Made by a program: the position numbers and the translations under genes. From contig NZ_CP102428.1 in the NCBI RefSeq assembly GCF_024652905.1, positions 4,386,001 to 4,450,000 of the forward strand: DNA of 64,000 nt, written 5' to 3'. The notes under the pieces are model-generated. The model saw nothing but the letters and a program-made list of their open reading frames with translations. It was not told the DNA's origin and made no database searches. This document shows positions 32,706 through 40,318 of this stretch, in pieces. Origin of the DNA: Pseudomonas oryzihabitans (GTDB lineage: Bacteria; Pseudomonadota; Gammaproteobacteria; Pseudomonadales; Pseudomonadaceae). Positions within the stretch are counted from its first letter, which is position 1, and each line of letters opens with the position of its first letter.

Positions 32706-33827
32706 TTATGGTCGGTTTTGAAGCTTTTTAAAAGAGTTTACTTTTTCAAATTCTAGTTCTTTTAATATTTCTTCTTTTGCATCATTTCTATCCATGGATT
32801 TATTTATTTTTTCAAATGTTATGTTTTTTATTTTCATTTCGATTTCGCTCGCTTTGTTTTGGCTTGCTGTAAATTCAGGGAAGCTTATCGATATGACGCA
32901 GTCGCCATCAAGCCCAGAGACGCTAAATCTAAATTTTGAATCCACTCTGTGCAAATGCAGTGAATGCCGATAGGATAGCTTTGTCAAAAATTCCGATTCT
33001 TCTAGGGTTATTCCCTTTAAATCTAGACTTCTGATTCTTTCTTTTAACCATTCTAAATCTTTTGGTAAAGCTATTTCGGGATCGGGTGTGAGTCCGATAT
33101 CTACTATCTCTAAAAAAGTTAGCGTTGTTAGTCGGCTCTCTTTTGTGAGGCCGAGCAAATAAGAAAATCTGGTTTCGTTTGTAAAATCGCTAAAGGTGAT
33201 AGATTTTGCTTTTTCTTCGGCAGGGATCGCATTTTTTGACTTTAGATGAGTTATTAGGTAGCTGGACAGTGCGGTGTTTGTTTTTTTTGTTTCTGGGGCG
33301 GTATGTGTGCTGATTATTATTAATTCATTGTTTTCTTTGTCTTTTTTGATTTCTATAGAAGCTCTAAAGTTTCTTTTTGTCTCGACCCAGTTTTTGGATC
33401 TGTTTAGACGTTCAATTGTGAAGTCCATGCGGACTGTGTTTGGATCTCCATTTACAGGATAAAAGCTTGGCGTTCCAATTGCTTTATATGTTTCAAACTC
33501 TAAATTTATGATTTTGTTTATATTTATCTCGTCGGGCATTGCATTTATAAGGTCGCTGTCTCCCTGCCATTTTATAGTTTGTGTGGTTATTTTGGGGTTG
33601 TCCTCTTTTGAAGTGTATGCTTGCTGAAGGTTCGCAAACTCGCTCGGTCTGATAAGTGTGAGTGTGAGCGCTGGAATGCTACTTTCTTTTTCTGAGCTGG
33701 ATAGAAAAACTCCACGGCTTCTCAGGATGCTCTTGAGATCACCTTTGCTTATATAAGGTTGCGCCAGATAGGATCTCAAGCTTTCACCTTGAGGGAGAAT
33801 GGAGTCCTCATTCATGGTGTTAGTCAT
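32706..33827 (-). CDS. AT-rich island protein resembling antiphage GapS4b
   Basis: A 373-residue protein with low-GC coding, unlike all neighbours. The N-terminus (LPQGESLRSYLAQPYISKGD, then LKSILRSRGVFLSSSEKE and KEDNPKITTQTIKWQGD) matches what I remember of the GapS4b family, the second gene of the two-gene GAPS4 antiphage system. No enzyme motif is visible; the chain is rich in Lys/Glu and looks mostly alpha/beta. The ATG overlaps the stop of the gene upstream by four bases (ATGA), as expected for partners of one complex. The family call is from memory without a search and should be treated as a hypothesis. Confidence 0.55.
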   Translation of the reverse strand: MTNTMNEDSILPQGESLRSYLAQPYISKGDLKSILRSRGVFLSSSEKESSIPALTLTLIRPSEFANLQQAYTSKEDNPKITTQTIKWQGDSDLINAMPDEININKIINLEFETYKAIGTPSFYPVNGDPNTVRMDFTIERLNRSKNWVETKRNFRASIEIKKDKENNELIIISTHTAPETKKTNTALSSYLITHLKSKNAIPAEEKAKSITFSDFTNETRFSYLLGLTKESRLTTLTFLEIVDIGLTPDPEIALPKDLEWLKERIRSLDLKGITLEESEFLTKLSYRHSLHLHRVDSKFRFSVSGLDGDCVISISFPEFTASQNKASEIEMKIKNITFEKINKSMDRNDAKEEILKELEFEKVNSFKKLQNRP

Positions 33828-34755
33828 TCTTCACTTCCTCTGAAATCGCTTTTATATGAATTCACTTTAATTGTGCTTGCGAATTTCTTATTGGCTAAGC
33901 CGGCTTTTGTGATGTCTACATCCTGCTTGTGCTTAGTGAATTCGTAATCAGGAAATGCAATTAGTACTTCGTTTGCAAATTCTAAAGTCGCTGCCATAGA
34001 AAAGCCGATTAGGCGTTTTAGAGTGTTTTCAGAAAAATTTTCTTGGCAACAAATGAGCAGGATTTTCTTTTTATCAGTTTCGATGTGGAAGGGTATTATT
34101 CCACTATTCAAGTATTCGGCAGGTAATATTTCGCCGCTGGTTAGTCTTGTAGATGTTCCTATGTTTTTTCCGGTTGACGGGTATAGGAATCTATAGTTTT
34201 CTTTTCCGAAACTGCTTCTTGCGTAAGTTATGGTGTCGTATAAAAAGCTTGCCCTATAATTGTCTATTACATATATCGTACCATAGGGGAAGTCATCAAT
34301 TCCTTTAACGCTACAAACTTGCTGAACTATATCTGTTGATGGATCGTCTGCGCTGTTATCCAGAAGAGAACTCCTGAGACTGAATCGGAGTTCACGTTTT
34401 GATAGCTTTTGTTTATTCTCTTCTTTGTTTCTGACTTTTTGAAGCATTCTATAGCTGTTGCTAAGTCGTTTATATGTGATTTAAAAGTACTTGAAGGTGA
34501 GTTGGGGTATGGCTTTGACGAGAATTTAGATGATACTAGTAGGTGTCTTAGAAGGTCGTCTTCCAGTGGAGAGGGTGAGGAAAAGATGAAATCTATGCCG
34601 TGCTGTTTTCTCAGGCTTCCATCTTTGGCATGCTCTTTTTGTTTGAAGCAATCAATGTCTGTTCCTTTTATACTTGAATGCCAGCCAATTAGCTTTAGCA
34701 AAGATTCGACAATGTCTTCACCGTGCTCACCTAGTTTTTTTGACCACTCGCCCAT
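33824..34755 (-). pseudogene. GapS4a-like gene split by a single-base frameshift
   Basis: Two overlapping frames together encode one protein. The first runs from the ATG at 34755 (MGEWSKKLGEHGEDIVESLL) to VSGVLFW; the second continues from near 34360 as DNSADDPSTDIVQQV to the stop at 33824. The first frame otherwise ends after ITAQTIHQQI. Adding one G at 34360-34362 would restore a 310-codon gene. QHGIDFIF (D55) and LLVSSKFSS (K77) suggest a PD-(D/E)XK-like nuclease fold with Ser in place of the acidic residue. It resembles GapS4a as I recall it. It may be a true pseudogene, a sequencing error or a programmed -1 shift. Confidence 0.6.
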
Positions 34756-34804
34756 TGTAAGGCTCCATCTGCGATTGGTTTGAGATATCTAATAGCACAT
34801 TTTT

Positions 34805-36643
34805 TTAAAAGGCAGATTTCACTTTTTTTGTAAGCGAAGACTCTTGTTGATACGTCATCACCAACCGATCAATCGCCCTAGTCATCGCCACATACAACAA
34901 CCGCGCCTCATCCGCTTCCGGCTCGCCCTGCTTGGGCATTTCGCCCAGTCCGGGAATCAACACCAGCCCGAATTCCAGTCCCTTGCTGGAGTGCATGCTG
35001 ACGATCTTGACGCTATCTTCGGCGTCGTAGAGTTGGGCGCGGCCCTTGTTGCTGGCGCCGGAGCGATAGGGGATGGCGACCTTCTTGAGTTCGTATTCGG
35101 CCTGGTAGGCCTGGCGGGTGCTGCGGTAGAGGATGGCCATGTCGCTGAGCGGGCGGCCGGCGGCATGTTCGTCGCGGATGCGGGCGATGAGCAGGTCCCA
35201 TTCCTCGCGGTCGCTGCCGCACTGGATGAGTTCGGGGAAGGGGCCGCGGCGGCCGGCGCTTTCCGGGGCGATCAGGGGCACGCCGTCTTCGCTGGCGTCG
35301 CGACTGGTCAGCAGTTCGGTGGCGAAGGCGCGGGCGACGGCGAGGATCTCCACCGTGTTGCGGTAGTTGAGCTTGAGGATGGTGGTGCGGCCCTGGGCCT
35401 GGATGCCGACGCTGGCGAAGCTGAAATCCAGCGCCTTCTTGCCGCCCTTGCCGCGGTAGATGGCCTGGGCGTCGTCATAGAGCACCAGCAGGGACTGAGT
35501 GCTGGGGTCGACCATCTGCACCACCAGCGTGAACCACTCGGGGGCGAAGTCGTGACCTTCGTCGATCAGCACGGCGCTGTACTGGCCGCGGGGGATCTGG
35601 CCGCGGTCGACGGCGTCGATGGTGTGCAGCACGTACTGCTCCATCTTGGCCGCTACCGGCAAGCGGTGGTCCGGCTTGTCCACCTGATAGGCGGTGAGCA
35701 TCTCGGCGCACCAGGCGTGAAAGTTCTGAACCACCACCCGTTCGCCAAGGCCCTTCTGCTCGATCACCTGGCGCAGCCGGCCGGCCAGGGACTTGTTGTA
35801 GCAGAGCACCAGGATGGGTTTGACCGAGACCTTGGCCAGGTGGGCGCAGCGATAGCCGAGGATCATGGTCTTGCCACTGCCGGCGGCGCCATGGATGACG
35901 CGGTGGCCGTCGCCTAGGGAGCGCGCCAGCTGTTCCTGCTGCAGGTCCATGACCTTGATCAGGCTGGGCAGCGGCGCCTCGGCGGCGTCGAACAAGCCGA
36001 ATTGGCCGGGCTGGCTGTTGACCCGTACCTCGGGGTAGAGGTGATAACGCACCCGGTCGATCTGCGGCAGGGTGAGGGCGCAGGGAAAGACGTGGGGGAA
36101 CATGTCCCAGAGGCGTTGCTGGAAGGCTTCCGGGTCGGCGGACTCGGTCATCTCGTCCTGGAACAGCACGCGCTGGGGATCGAGGACGTCGGCCAGGTCG
36201 GTCTGCTCGAACTGGCGGCGGGTGATGCCGGTGAGCACCACGCCCCAGCCCCAGGGCATGATCAGCTGGCCCGGATGGGGCGAGCCGGCGCTCTGGCGCA
36301 GCAGCGGGTCCTTTTTCAGCAGCAGGTCGACTTCGAGGATGTAGGAGCGGGCTTGCAGCAGGGGATTGGCGACGGTCTTGAGGCCGTCCTGGGTATGCAG
36401 CCGCACCTTGCCCGGGGTGACGGATTCCAGGGTGGCGAGCTTCCAGTCCTTGACCTCCAGCACCAGGATGCCGCGACGCGGATGCAGTACGACGAAATCC
36501 GGGTAGCGCGCCTTGGGGCCGACCGGGACGTTGCTCCAGCAGAGGTAGTCGTCTTCGAGCAGTTTTTCCAGGCGTTCGGCGAAGCGACGTTCACCGGGGG
36601 TATCGAACTGGCATTGGCTGCGAGCGGGGAAAAAGCGGGCCAT
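34805..36643 (-). CDS. NERD-domain UvrD-like SF1 helicase
   Basis: A 612-residue protein. Residues about 12-120 form a NERD nuclease-related domain, with PDFVVLHPRRGILVLEVKDW carrying the Asp and E-x-K of the PD-(D/E)XK fold. A superfamily 1 helicase follows: VIHGAAGSGKTMILGYR (Walker A), AVLIDEGHDFAPEWF (Walker B), LKLNYRNTVEILA (motif IV region), VKIVSMHSSKGLEFGLVLIP (motif V) and LLYVAMTRAIDRLVMTY (motif VI). It probably cleaves or unwinds DNA. GC content is normal for the genome except for the last 15 or so codons, which fall in the AT-rich island. It lies 49 bp upstream of the GapS4a-like gene in the same direction, so cotranscription is possible. Confidence 0.87.
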   Translation of the reverse strand: MARFFPARSQCQFDTPGERRFAERLEKLLEDDYLCWSNVPVGPKARYPDFVVLHPRRGILVLEVKDWKLATLESVTPGKVRLHTQDGLKTVANPLLQARSYILEVDLLLKKDPLLRQSAGSPHPGQLIMPWGWGVVLTGITRRQFEQTDLADVLDPQRVLFQDEMTESADPEAFQQRLWDMFPHVFPCALTLPQIDRVRYHLYPEVRVNSQPGQFGLFDAAEAPLPSLIKVMDLQQEQLARSLGDGHRVIHGAAGSGKTMILGYRCAHLAKVSVKPILVLCYNKSLAGRLRQVIEQKGLGERVVVQNFHAWCAEMLTAYQVDKPDHRLPVAAKMEQYVLHTIDAVDRGQIPRGQYSAVLIDEGHDFAPEWFTLVVQMVDPSTQSLLVLYDDAQAIYRGKGGKKALDFSFASVGIQAQGRTTILKLNYRNTVEILAVARAFATELLTSRDASEDGVPLIAPESAGRRGPFPELIQCGSDREEWDLLIARIRDEHAAGRPLSDMAILYRSTRQAYQAEYELKKVAIPYRSGASNKGRAQLYDAEDSVKIVSMHSSKGLEFGLVLIPGLGEMPKQGEPEADEARLLYVAMTRAIDRLVMTYQQESSLTKKVKSAF

Positions 36644-36850
36644 CGGTCATCCATTCCGAGAGGCGGCAGGGCGCGGTAAAGCGAGACCTGGCGCACAAAA
36701 ATCCTTTCGTCATACGTTAGCCAGACCGGCAAGGCGGGTAAAGCGAGGAAGGGCGTTTGGTGGGCGACTGGAGCGCTCGGCCGACCGATGGTGGCTGGCA
36801 GGTGGCCGGTATTGGGCTGTTTTGGGGGGGATAGCGGTACTTCGGGGTTT

Positions 36851-37192
36851 GGTTTGCCCTCACCCCGGCCCTCTCCCGGGGGAGAGGGGGCGTTTGGATG
36901 AGGTGCGGTGCCTTGGGGTGTTGGGCTTCGACGATGGAGCTGTCTCAGCCCAACCTACGGGGTGTGGTTTGCCCTCACCCTGGCCCTCTTCCTGAGGGAG
37001 AGGGGCGTTAGGTAGGGTGCGGTGCCTTGGGGTGTTGGGCTTCGACGATGGAGCTGTCTCAGCCCAACCTACGAGGTCTGGTTTGCCTCACCCCGGCCCT
37101 CTCCCTGGGGGAGAGGGGGCGTTTGGGTGAAGTTGGGGTACCTTGGGGTGTTGGGCTTCGACAGTGGAGCTGTCTCTGCCCAACCTACGGGT
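36851..37192. repeat. Three tandem copies of a ~114-bp repeat
   Basis: Units at 36851-36965, 36966-37079 and 37080-37192 each run GGTTTGCC(C)TCACCC, a CCCTCTCCC...GGGAGAGGGG palindrome, GTGCCTTGGGGTG-like linker, and TTGGGCTTCGAC...GGAGCTGTCTC...GCCCAACCTACG. Each unit is thus a compound of two dispersed hairpin repeats seen elsewhere in the window. One further GTAGGTTGGG palindrome follows (37196-37227). With the plain 36644-36850 stretch upstream, this fills the 597-bp gap between the helicase and globin genes. Confidence 0.85.
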
Positions 37193-37240
37193 TTCGTAGG
37201 TTGGGCAGAGCGGAGCGAAGCCCAACAATCAGGGCCCTGC

Positions 37241-37633
37241 TCAGTAGTAACGGCGCATCACCGCGATCCCTGCCTCTAGCACGCCTTGCCATTCCTGGCG
37301 CAGGACGGGGGTGAAGTCGGCATCGTGCTGGGCCAGGGTGGCGAGCAGGCAGTCGACCCAGCCTTCGTAGAGTTCGGGACCGATGTCCAACCGCGCCCGG
37401 CAATGGCTTTCGCCAAGCTGGCGCAGTTTGGTGGTAGGCATGCCGCGGGCCACCAGGACCAGATTCATGATGCCGTGGCGCAGCAGCAGCTTCTGGGCAG
37501 CCATGTCGGTGTGGGCGAACTTCTCCCGGACCCGGGGCGAGCTGGCCAGGAAGCGCTGGTAGAAATCATCGAAGAAGGCGGGGCTGGCGCAGCAGCGTCC
37601 GTAGCTCAGCATCACGTTCTGGGCCGGCAGCAT
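37241..37633 (-). CDS. Single-domain bacterial globin
   Basis: A 130-residue haem protein of the bacterial globin family. FFDDFYQRFLASSPRVREKF and KLLLRHGIMNLVLVARG cover helices B to E; LGESHCRARLDIGPELYEGWV carries the proximal His in ESHCR followed by the LDI/LY/W pattern of this globin group. It would bind O2 or NO in the cytoplasm. The ATG at 37633 has AGGA upstream; an ATG 21 bases further in is a weaker alternative. A perfect Anr/Fnr box lies 59 bp upstream, which suggests oxygen-dependent expression. The gene is divergent from the rhodopsin gene. Confidence 0.83.
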   Translation of the reverse strand: MLPAQNVMLSYGRCCASPAFFDDFYQRFLASSPRVREKFAHTDMAAQKLLLRHGIMNLVLVARGMPTTKLRQLGESHCRARLDIGPELYEGWVDCLLATLAQHDADFTPVLRQEWQGVLEAGIAVMRRYY

Positions 37634-37691
37634 GCGGATTCCTGAGTGGGCACGAAACGGCGCAGCCTGCCCGAGCGCTGCTGAGGACGTC

Positions 37692-37705
37692 TTGATCCCG
37701 ATCAA
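37692..37705. promoter_or_regulatory. Anr/Fnr box
   Basis: TTGATCCCGATCAA matches the Fnr/Anr consensus TTGAT-N4-ATCAA exactly. It lies between the divergent globin and rhodopsin genes. With the box at -41.5, rightward transcription would start near 37740, 110 bp before the rhodopsin ATG, with a weak AAACAT -10 at 37729; leftward transcription would start near 37657, 24 bp before the globin ATG, with no clear -10. Either or both genes may be under oxygen control. Confidence 0.75.
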
Positions 37706-37849
37706 GGGGGACGCCGCGCGACTCTCTGAAACATTTTGAACCAACTCACACTGCGGCTTCTCTACCTTAAGCGCAGCGGTCGCCGAGAAACCCCTACTCC
37801 AGAGGGCCTGGCCCGTCAGTGCGCACCTATCGTCCCCCTGGAGAACCCC

Positions 37850-38542
37850 ATGAGTCAGACCCCTCTGCTAATCGGCTTCGTCATCATGTCGCTCGCCTCC
37901 CTGGCGATCTATGCCAAGGGCGCGCACCGTGGTCCGCTACGCGGCCACACCCTGATCCACGCCGCCGTGCCCTTCATCGCCGCTACGGCCTATCTGGCCA
38001 TGTACCTGGGGGTTGGCAATCTGATCAAGCCGGATGGCAGCGTGACCTATGTCGCTCGCTACCTGGACTGGACCTTCACCACGCCACTGCTGCTGGCCGG
38101 GGTGGTGAGTTCGGCCTTTCTCGGCGCGCGTGAGCAAGAGGGACAAGGCGGCTTCGTAGCCTCCATCGTCACCCTGGACGTGGTGATGATCGTGACGGGC
38201 CTGGTGGCCTCCCTGGCGCCCTACGGCACCATCAAGTGGGTGTTCTTCGCCTGGTCCTGCGCGGCCTTTGTCGGGGTGCTCTATCTACTGTGGAAACCGC
38301 TGGCGACCCTAGCCGGGCAACATGCCGCGATCGGCGCGGCCTATCGCAAGAACACCGGCTTTCTGACCGTGCTCTGGCTGATCTATCCGGTGGTCTTCGC
38401 CATTGGCCCGGAGGGCGGGTGGATGGTGAGCGATGCGGCGACCATCTGGATCATCCTGGTGCTCGACGTGCTGGCCAAGGTGGTCTATGCCTTCACCTCC
38501 GAGCGCAATCTGCGTGCGGCCCTGGCGCGGACTGGCGTCTAA
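37850..38542 (+). CDS. Bacteriorhodopsin-like light-driven proton pump (DTG motif)
   Basis: A 230-residue seven-helix retinal protein. The Schiff-base lysine is K210 in LVLDVLAKVVYAF, with counter-ion D206. Helix C reads RYLDWTFTTPLLLAG, giving R70, D73 (proton acceptor), T77 and G84 at the position of the usual proton donor, the DTG signature of a small clade that includes enterobacterial and Pseudomonas pumps. L81 at the colour-tuning site predicts green absorption. The ATG at 37850 has GGAG six bases upstream. The retinal-forming enzyme is encoded 2 bp downstream. It should add to the proton gradient in light; the missing donor implies a slow or bulk-fed reprotonation step. Confidence 0.92.
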   Translation: MSQTPLLIGFVIMSLASLAIYAKGAHRGPLRGHTLIHAAVPFIAATAYLAMYLGVGNLIKPDGSVTYVARYLDWTFTTPLLLAGVVSSAFLGAREQEGQGGFVASIVTLDVVMIVTGLVASLAPYGTIKWVFFAWSCAAFVGVLYLLWKPLATLAGQHAAIGAAYRKNTGFLTVLWLIYPVVFAIGPEGGWMVSDAATIWIILVLDVLAKVVYAFTSERNLRAALARTGV

Positions 38543-38544
38543 GG

Positions 38545-39396
38545 ATGCAGGAGACCGGGCGAGGCTGGCTGGCGCTGGTGCTGACCGCCGGGCTCGCCAG
38601 CCTGGCGGGCGGGGCCGGGCAACTGGCCTACGCCCTGGTGGTAGGTTTGGGTCTGGGCTTGCTGCATGGCGCCAGTGATCTGCGCCTAGTCGCACCCGGG
38701 CGGCGCCTCGCCTTTATCGGCTGCTATCTGGCAGCGGCCCTTGTCTGTCTGCTCTGCTGGCAACTGGCAGGCACGGCGGCGCTGCTGCTGTTCCTGTTGC
38801 TCTCCGCCTGGCATTTCGCCCATGAAGACGAGCTGTTTCCCAAGCGGCTGACCTCGCTGGCCCTGGGGCTGTTCATCATTGGCGGTCCGGCGGTGGTGCA
38901 CGAAGCCGCCGTCGCCCGGTTGCTGGCCCTGGCCATGGGGCCGGCTGCTTCTCTTGCCCTCGCAGACTGGCTAGCCCGCGTGCTCCTACTGGGTGGGCTG
39001 CTGGCACTGCCGGTACTGTTGCTGGCCGCCTGGCAGCAGCGTTGCCCCAGGTTGGCAGTGACGTTGCTGGCCGTGGTGCTGGCGCCGCCCCTGGTGGGGT
39101 TCGCCCTGGGCTTCTATCTGCTGCACGCCGCGCCCCAGACCGGGGTGCGCCAACGTTTGTTGGGGGCGCCCACCTTCAAGACCTATCTGCGTCTGACGTG
39201 GCCGATCCTGCTGGGCGCTGCGCTGTTTACCCTGGCCGGTGGCCTGGTGTTCCTGCTGCAGGAGCGTACCGGCATCCGCGCCCTGTTCGCCGTGCTGGCG
39301 GCCTTCGCAGTACCGCACATGCTGGTGCTGCCGCGTTTTCTCGACGCCAGCGTCGAAGCCGCGCCGCGCTCAGGACCGCAGGTGGTTGAGCGGTAG
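38545..39396 (+). CDS. blh: Brp/Blh-family beta-carotene 15,15'-dioxygenase
   Basis: A 283-residue integral membrane enzyme that splits beta-carotene to two retinals. The iron-ligand histidines are read in GLLHGASDLRL, SAWHFAHEDELF and FAVPHMLVLPRFLD, all three family landmarks. About eight to ten hydrophobic segments are visible. It starts 2 bp after the rhodopsin stop with AAGG directly before the ATG, so the two form an operon supplying opsin and chromophore together. Beta-carotene must come from a crt pathway outside the window. The 3' end overlaps the convergent Lrp-type gene by 27 bp. Confidence 0.9.
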   Translation: MQETGRGWLALVLTAGLASLAGGAGQLAYALVVGLGLGLLHGASDLRLVAPGRRLAFIGCYLAAALVCLLCWQLAGTAALLLFLLLSAWHFAHEDELFPKRLTSLALGLFIIGGPAVVHEAAVARLLALAMGPAASLALADWLARVLLLGGLLALPVLLLAAWQQRCPRLAVTLLAVVLAPPLVGFALGFYLLHAAPQTGVRQRLLGAPTFKTYLRLTWPILLGAALFTLAGGLVFLLQERTGIRALFAVLAAFAVPHMLVLPRFLDASVEAAPRSGPQVVER

Positions 39397-39849
39397 CTCG
39401 GTACTGGCCAGGATCTGGTTGAGCACGAAGCTCGACCGCACGCTGGAAACGCCCTCGATGCGCGTCAGGGTGCCCAGCAGCAGCTGCTGGTAGTGCTCCA
39501 TGTCGGGCACCACTACCTTGAGCTGGTAATCCGCATCCATGCCGGTGACCAGGCAGCACTCCAGCACCTCAGGACACTGGGCGATGATGGCCTGGAAGTT
39601 CTCGAAGCGCTCGGGGGTGTGTCTGTCCATGCCGATGAGGACGAAGGCGGTCAGCGACAGGCCGAGTTTCTTGCGATCCAGCAGGGCGACCTGACGGGTG
39701 ATGTAGCCGCTGTCTTCCAGTTGCTTGACCCGTCGCGAGCAGGGGGAGGGCGATAGCCCGATGCGTTCGGCCAGTTCCTGATTGGACAGGCGCGCATCGC
39801 GCTGCAGTTCTGCCAAGATTTTCAGATCGAAGCGATCGAGTTTGTCCAT
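39370..39849 (-). CDS. Lrp/AsnC-family transcriptional regulator
   Basis: A 159-residue regulator: N-terminal helix-turn-helix (DRFDLKILAELQRDARLSNQ, then ELAERIGLSPSPCSRRVKQLE) and a C-terminal RAM/ACT ligand domain (KKLGLSLTAFVLIGMDRH onward; GMDADYQLKVVVPDMEHYQQ). Family members sense amino acids as octamers and control nearby or global targets. It converges on blh with a 27-bp overlap, so antisense interference between the two is possible, but no direct regulatory link to the rhodopsin genes can be shown. Confidence 0.92.
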   Translation of the reverse strand: MDKLDRFDLKILAELQRDARLSNQELAERIGLSPSPCSRRVKQLEDSGYITRQVALLDRKKLGLSLTAFVLIGMDRHTPERFENFQAIIAQCPEVLECCLVTGMDADYQLKVVVPDMEHYQQLLLGTLTRIEGVSSVRSSFVLNQILASTELPLNHLRS

Positions 39850-40134
39850 TTTGCATGCCTTGCGCTAGCCGATTGCGCTTAATGCTAGGTTTGTGGACGA
39901 GGATTGCGCAAGAGGCAGGAAAGAGTGTGCACAACGCAAACCTCTGCCGGCCACAGGGGCGTAAGCTGAACTCAACTTCGATAGCCCGGTAGAGCTGTCC
40001 AACGAAGGCGCCCCAGGAGGGCCTTTCGCATCGCCAACGACGGTATCCCGTCCGCCGCGCCCGGGCCCGCCCAGGTCACCATTCCTGGTCGATCGCAGCC
40101 ACCGTCACGAGCGGTGCGAGAGGACAACGAATTC

Positions 40135-40167
40135 AAGGGGAGGCCGCAAGGTCTCCCCTTTTCTTTT
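40135..40167 (+). terminator. Strong orphan intrinsic terminator
   Basis: AAGGGGAGGCC pairs with GGTCTCCCCTT through 11 positions (one G-T) around a GCAA tetraloop and is followed by TTCTTTT. It points rightward, yet no plus-strand gene ends here: the Lrp gene upstream and the symporter gene downstream both read leftward. It probably ends an unannotated transcript (see findings). The rest of the 469-bp gap 39850-40318 holds the Lrp promoter region and a REP pair. Confidence 0.8.
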
Positions 40168-40228
40168 GCGTGGGATTTAGGGGGGAGCGGGGAGGGCGTC
40201 TGGGGAAGGTAGGGTAAGGGGGAAGAGC

Positions 40229-40305
40229 ATCGCGGCCATGGGCCGCTCCTACGGTAGTTCATGCCTGTAGGAGCGACCGCAGCGGCGGACCGCCAGGGCC
40301 GCGAT
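40229..40305. repeat. Paired inverted REP (GTAGGAGCGGCC family), degenerate right unit
   Basis: The left unit ATCGCGGCCATGGGCCGC then TCCTAC (40229-40252) is intact; the right unit (40267-40305) begins GTAGGAGCGACCGCAGCGGC and carries an extra 14 bases compared with other copies before the closing GGGCCGCGAT. It lies just after the symporter stop codon. Confidence 0.85.
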
Positions 40306-40318
40306 CAGACCTTCAGGC

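Noticed and set aside
36851-37192. Possible CRISPR array
   Set aside because: Units of about 114 bp are nearly identical throughout, with no short repeat/unique spacer pattern and no cas genes nearby.
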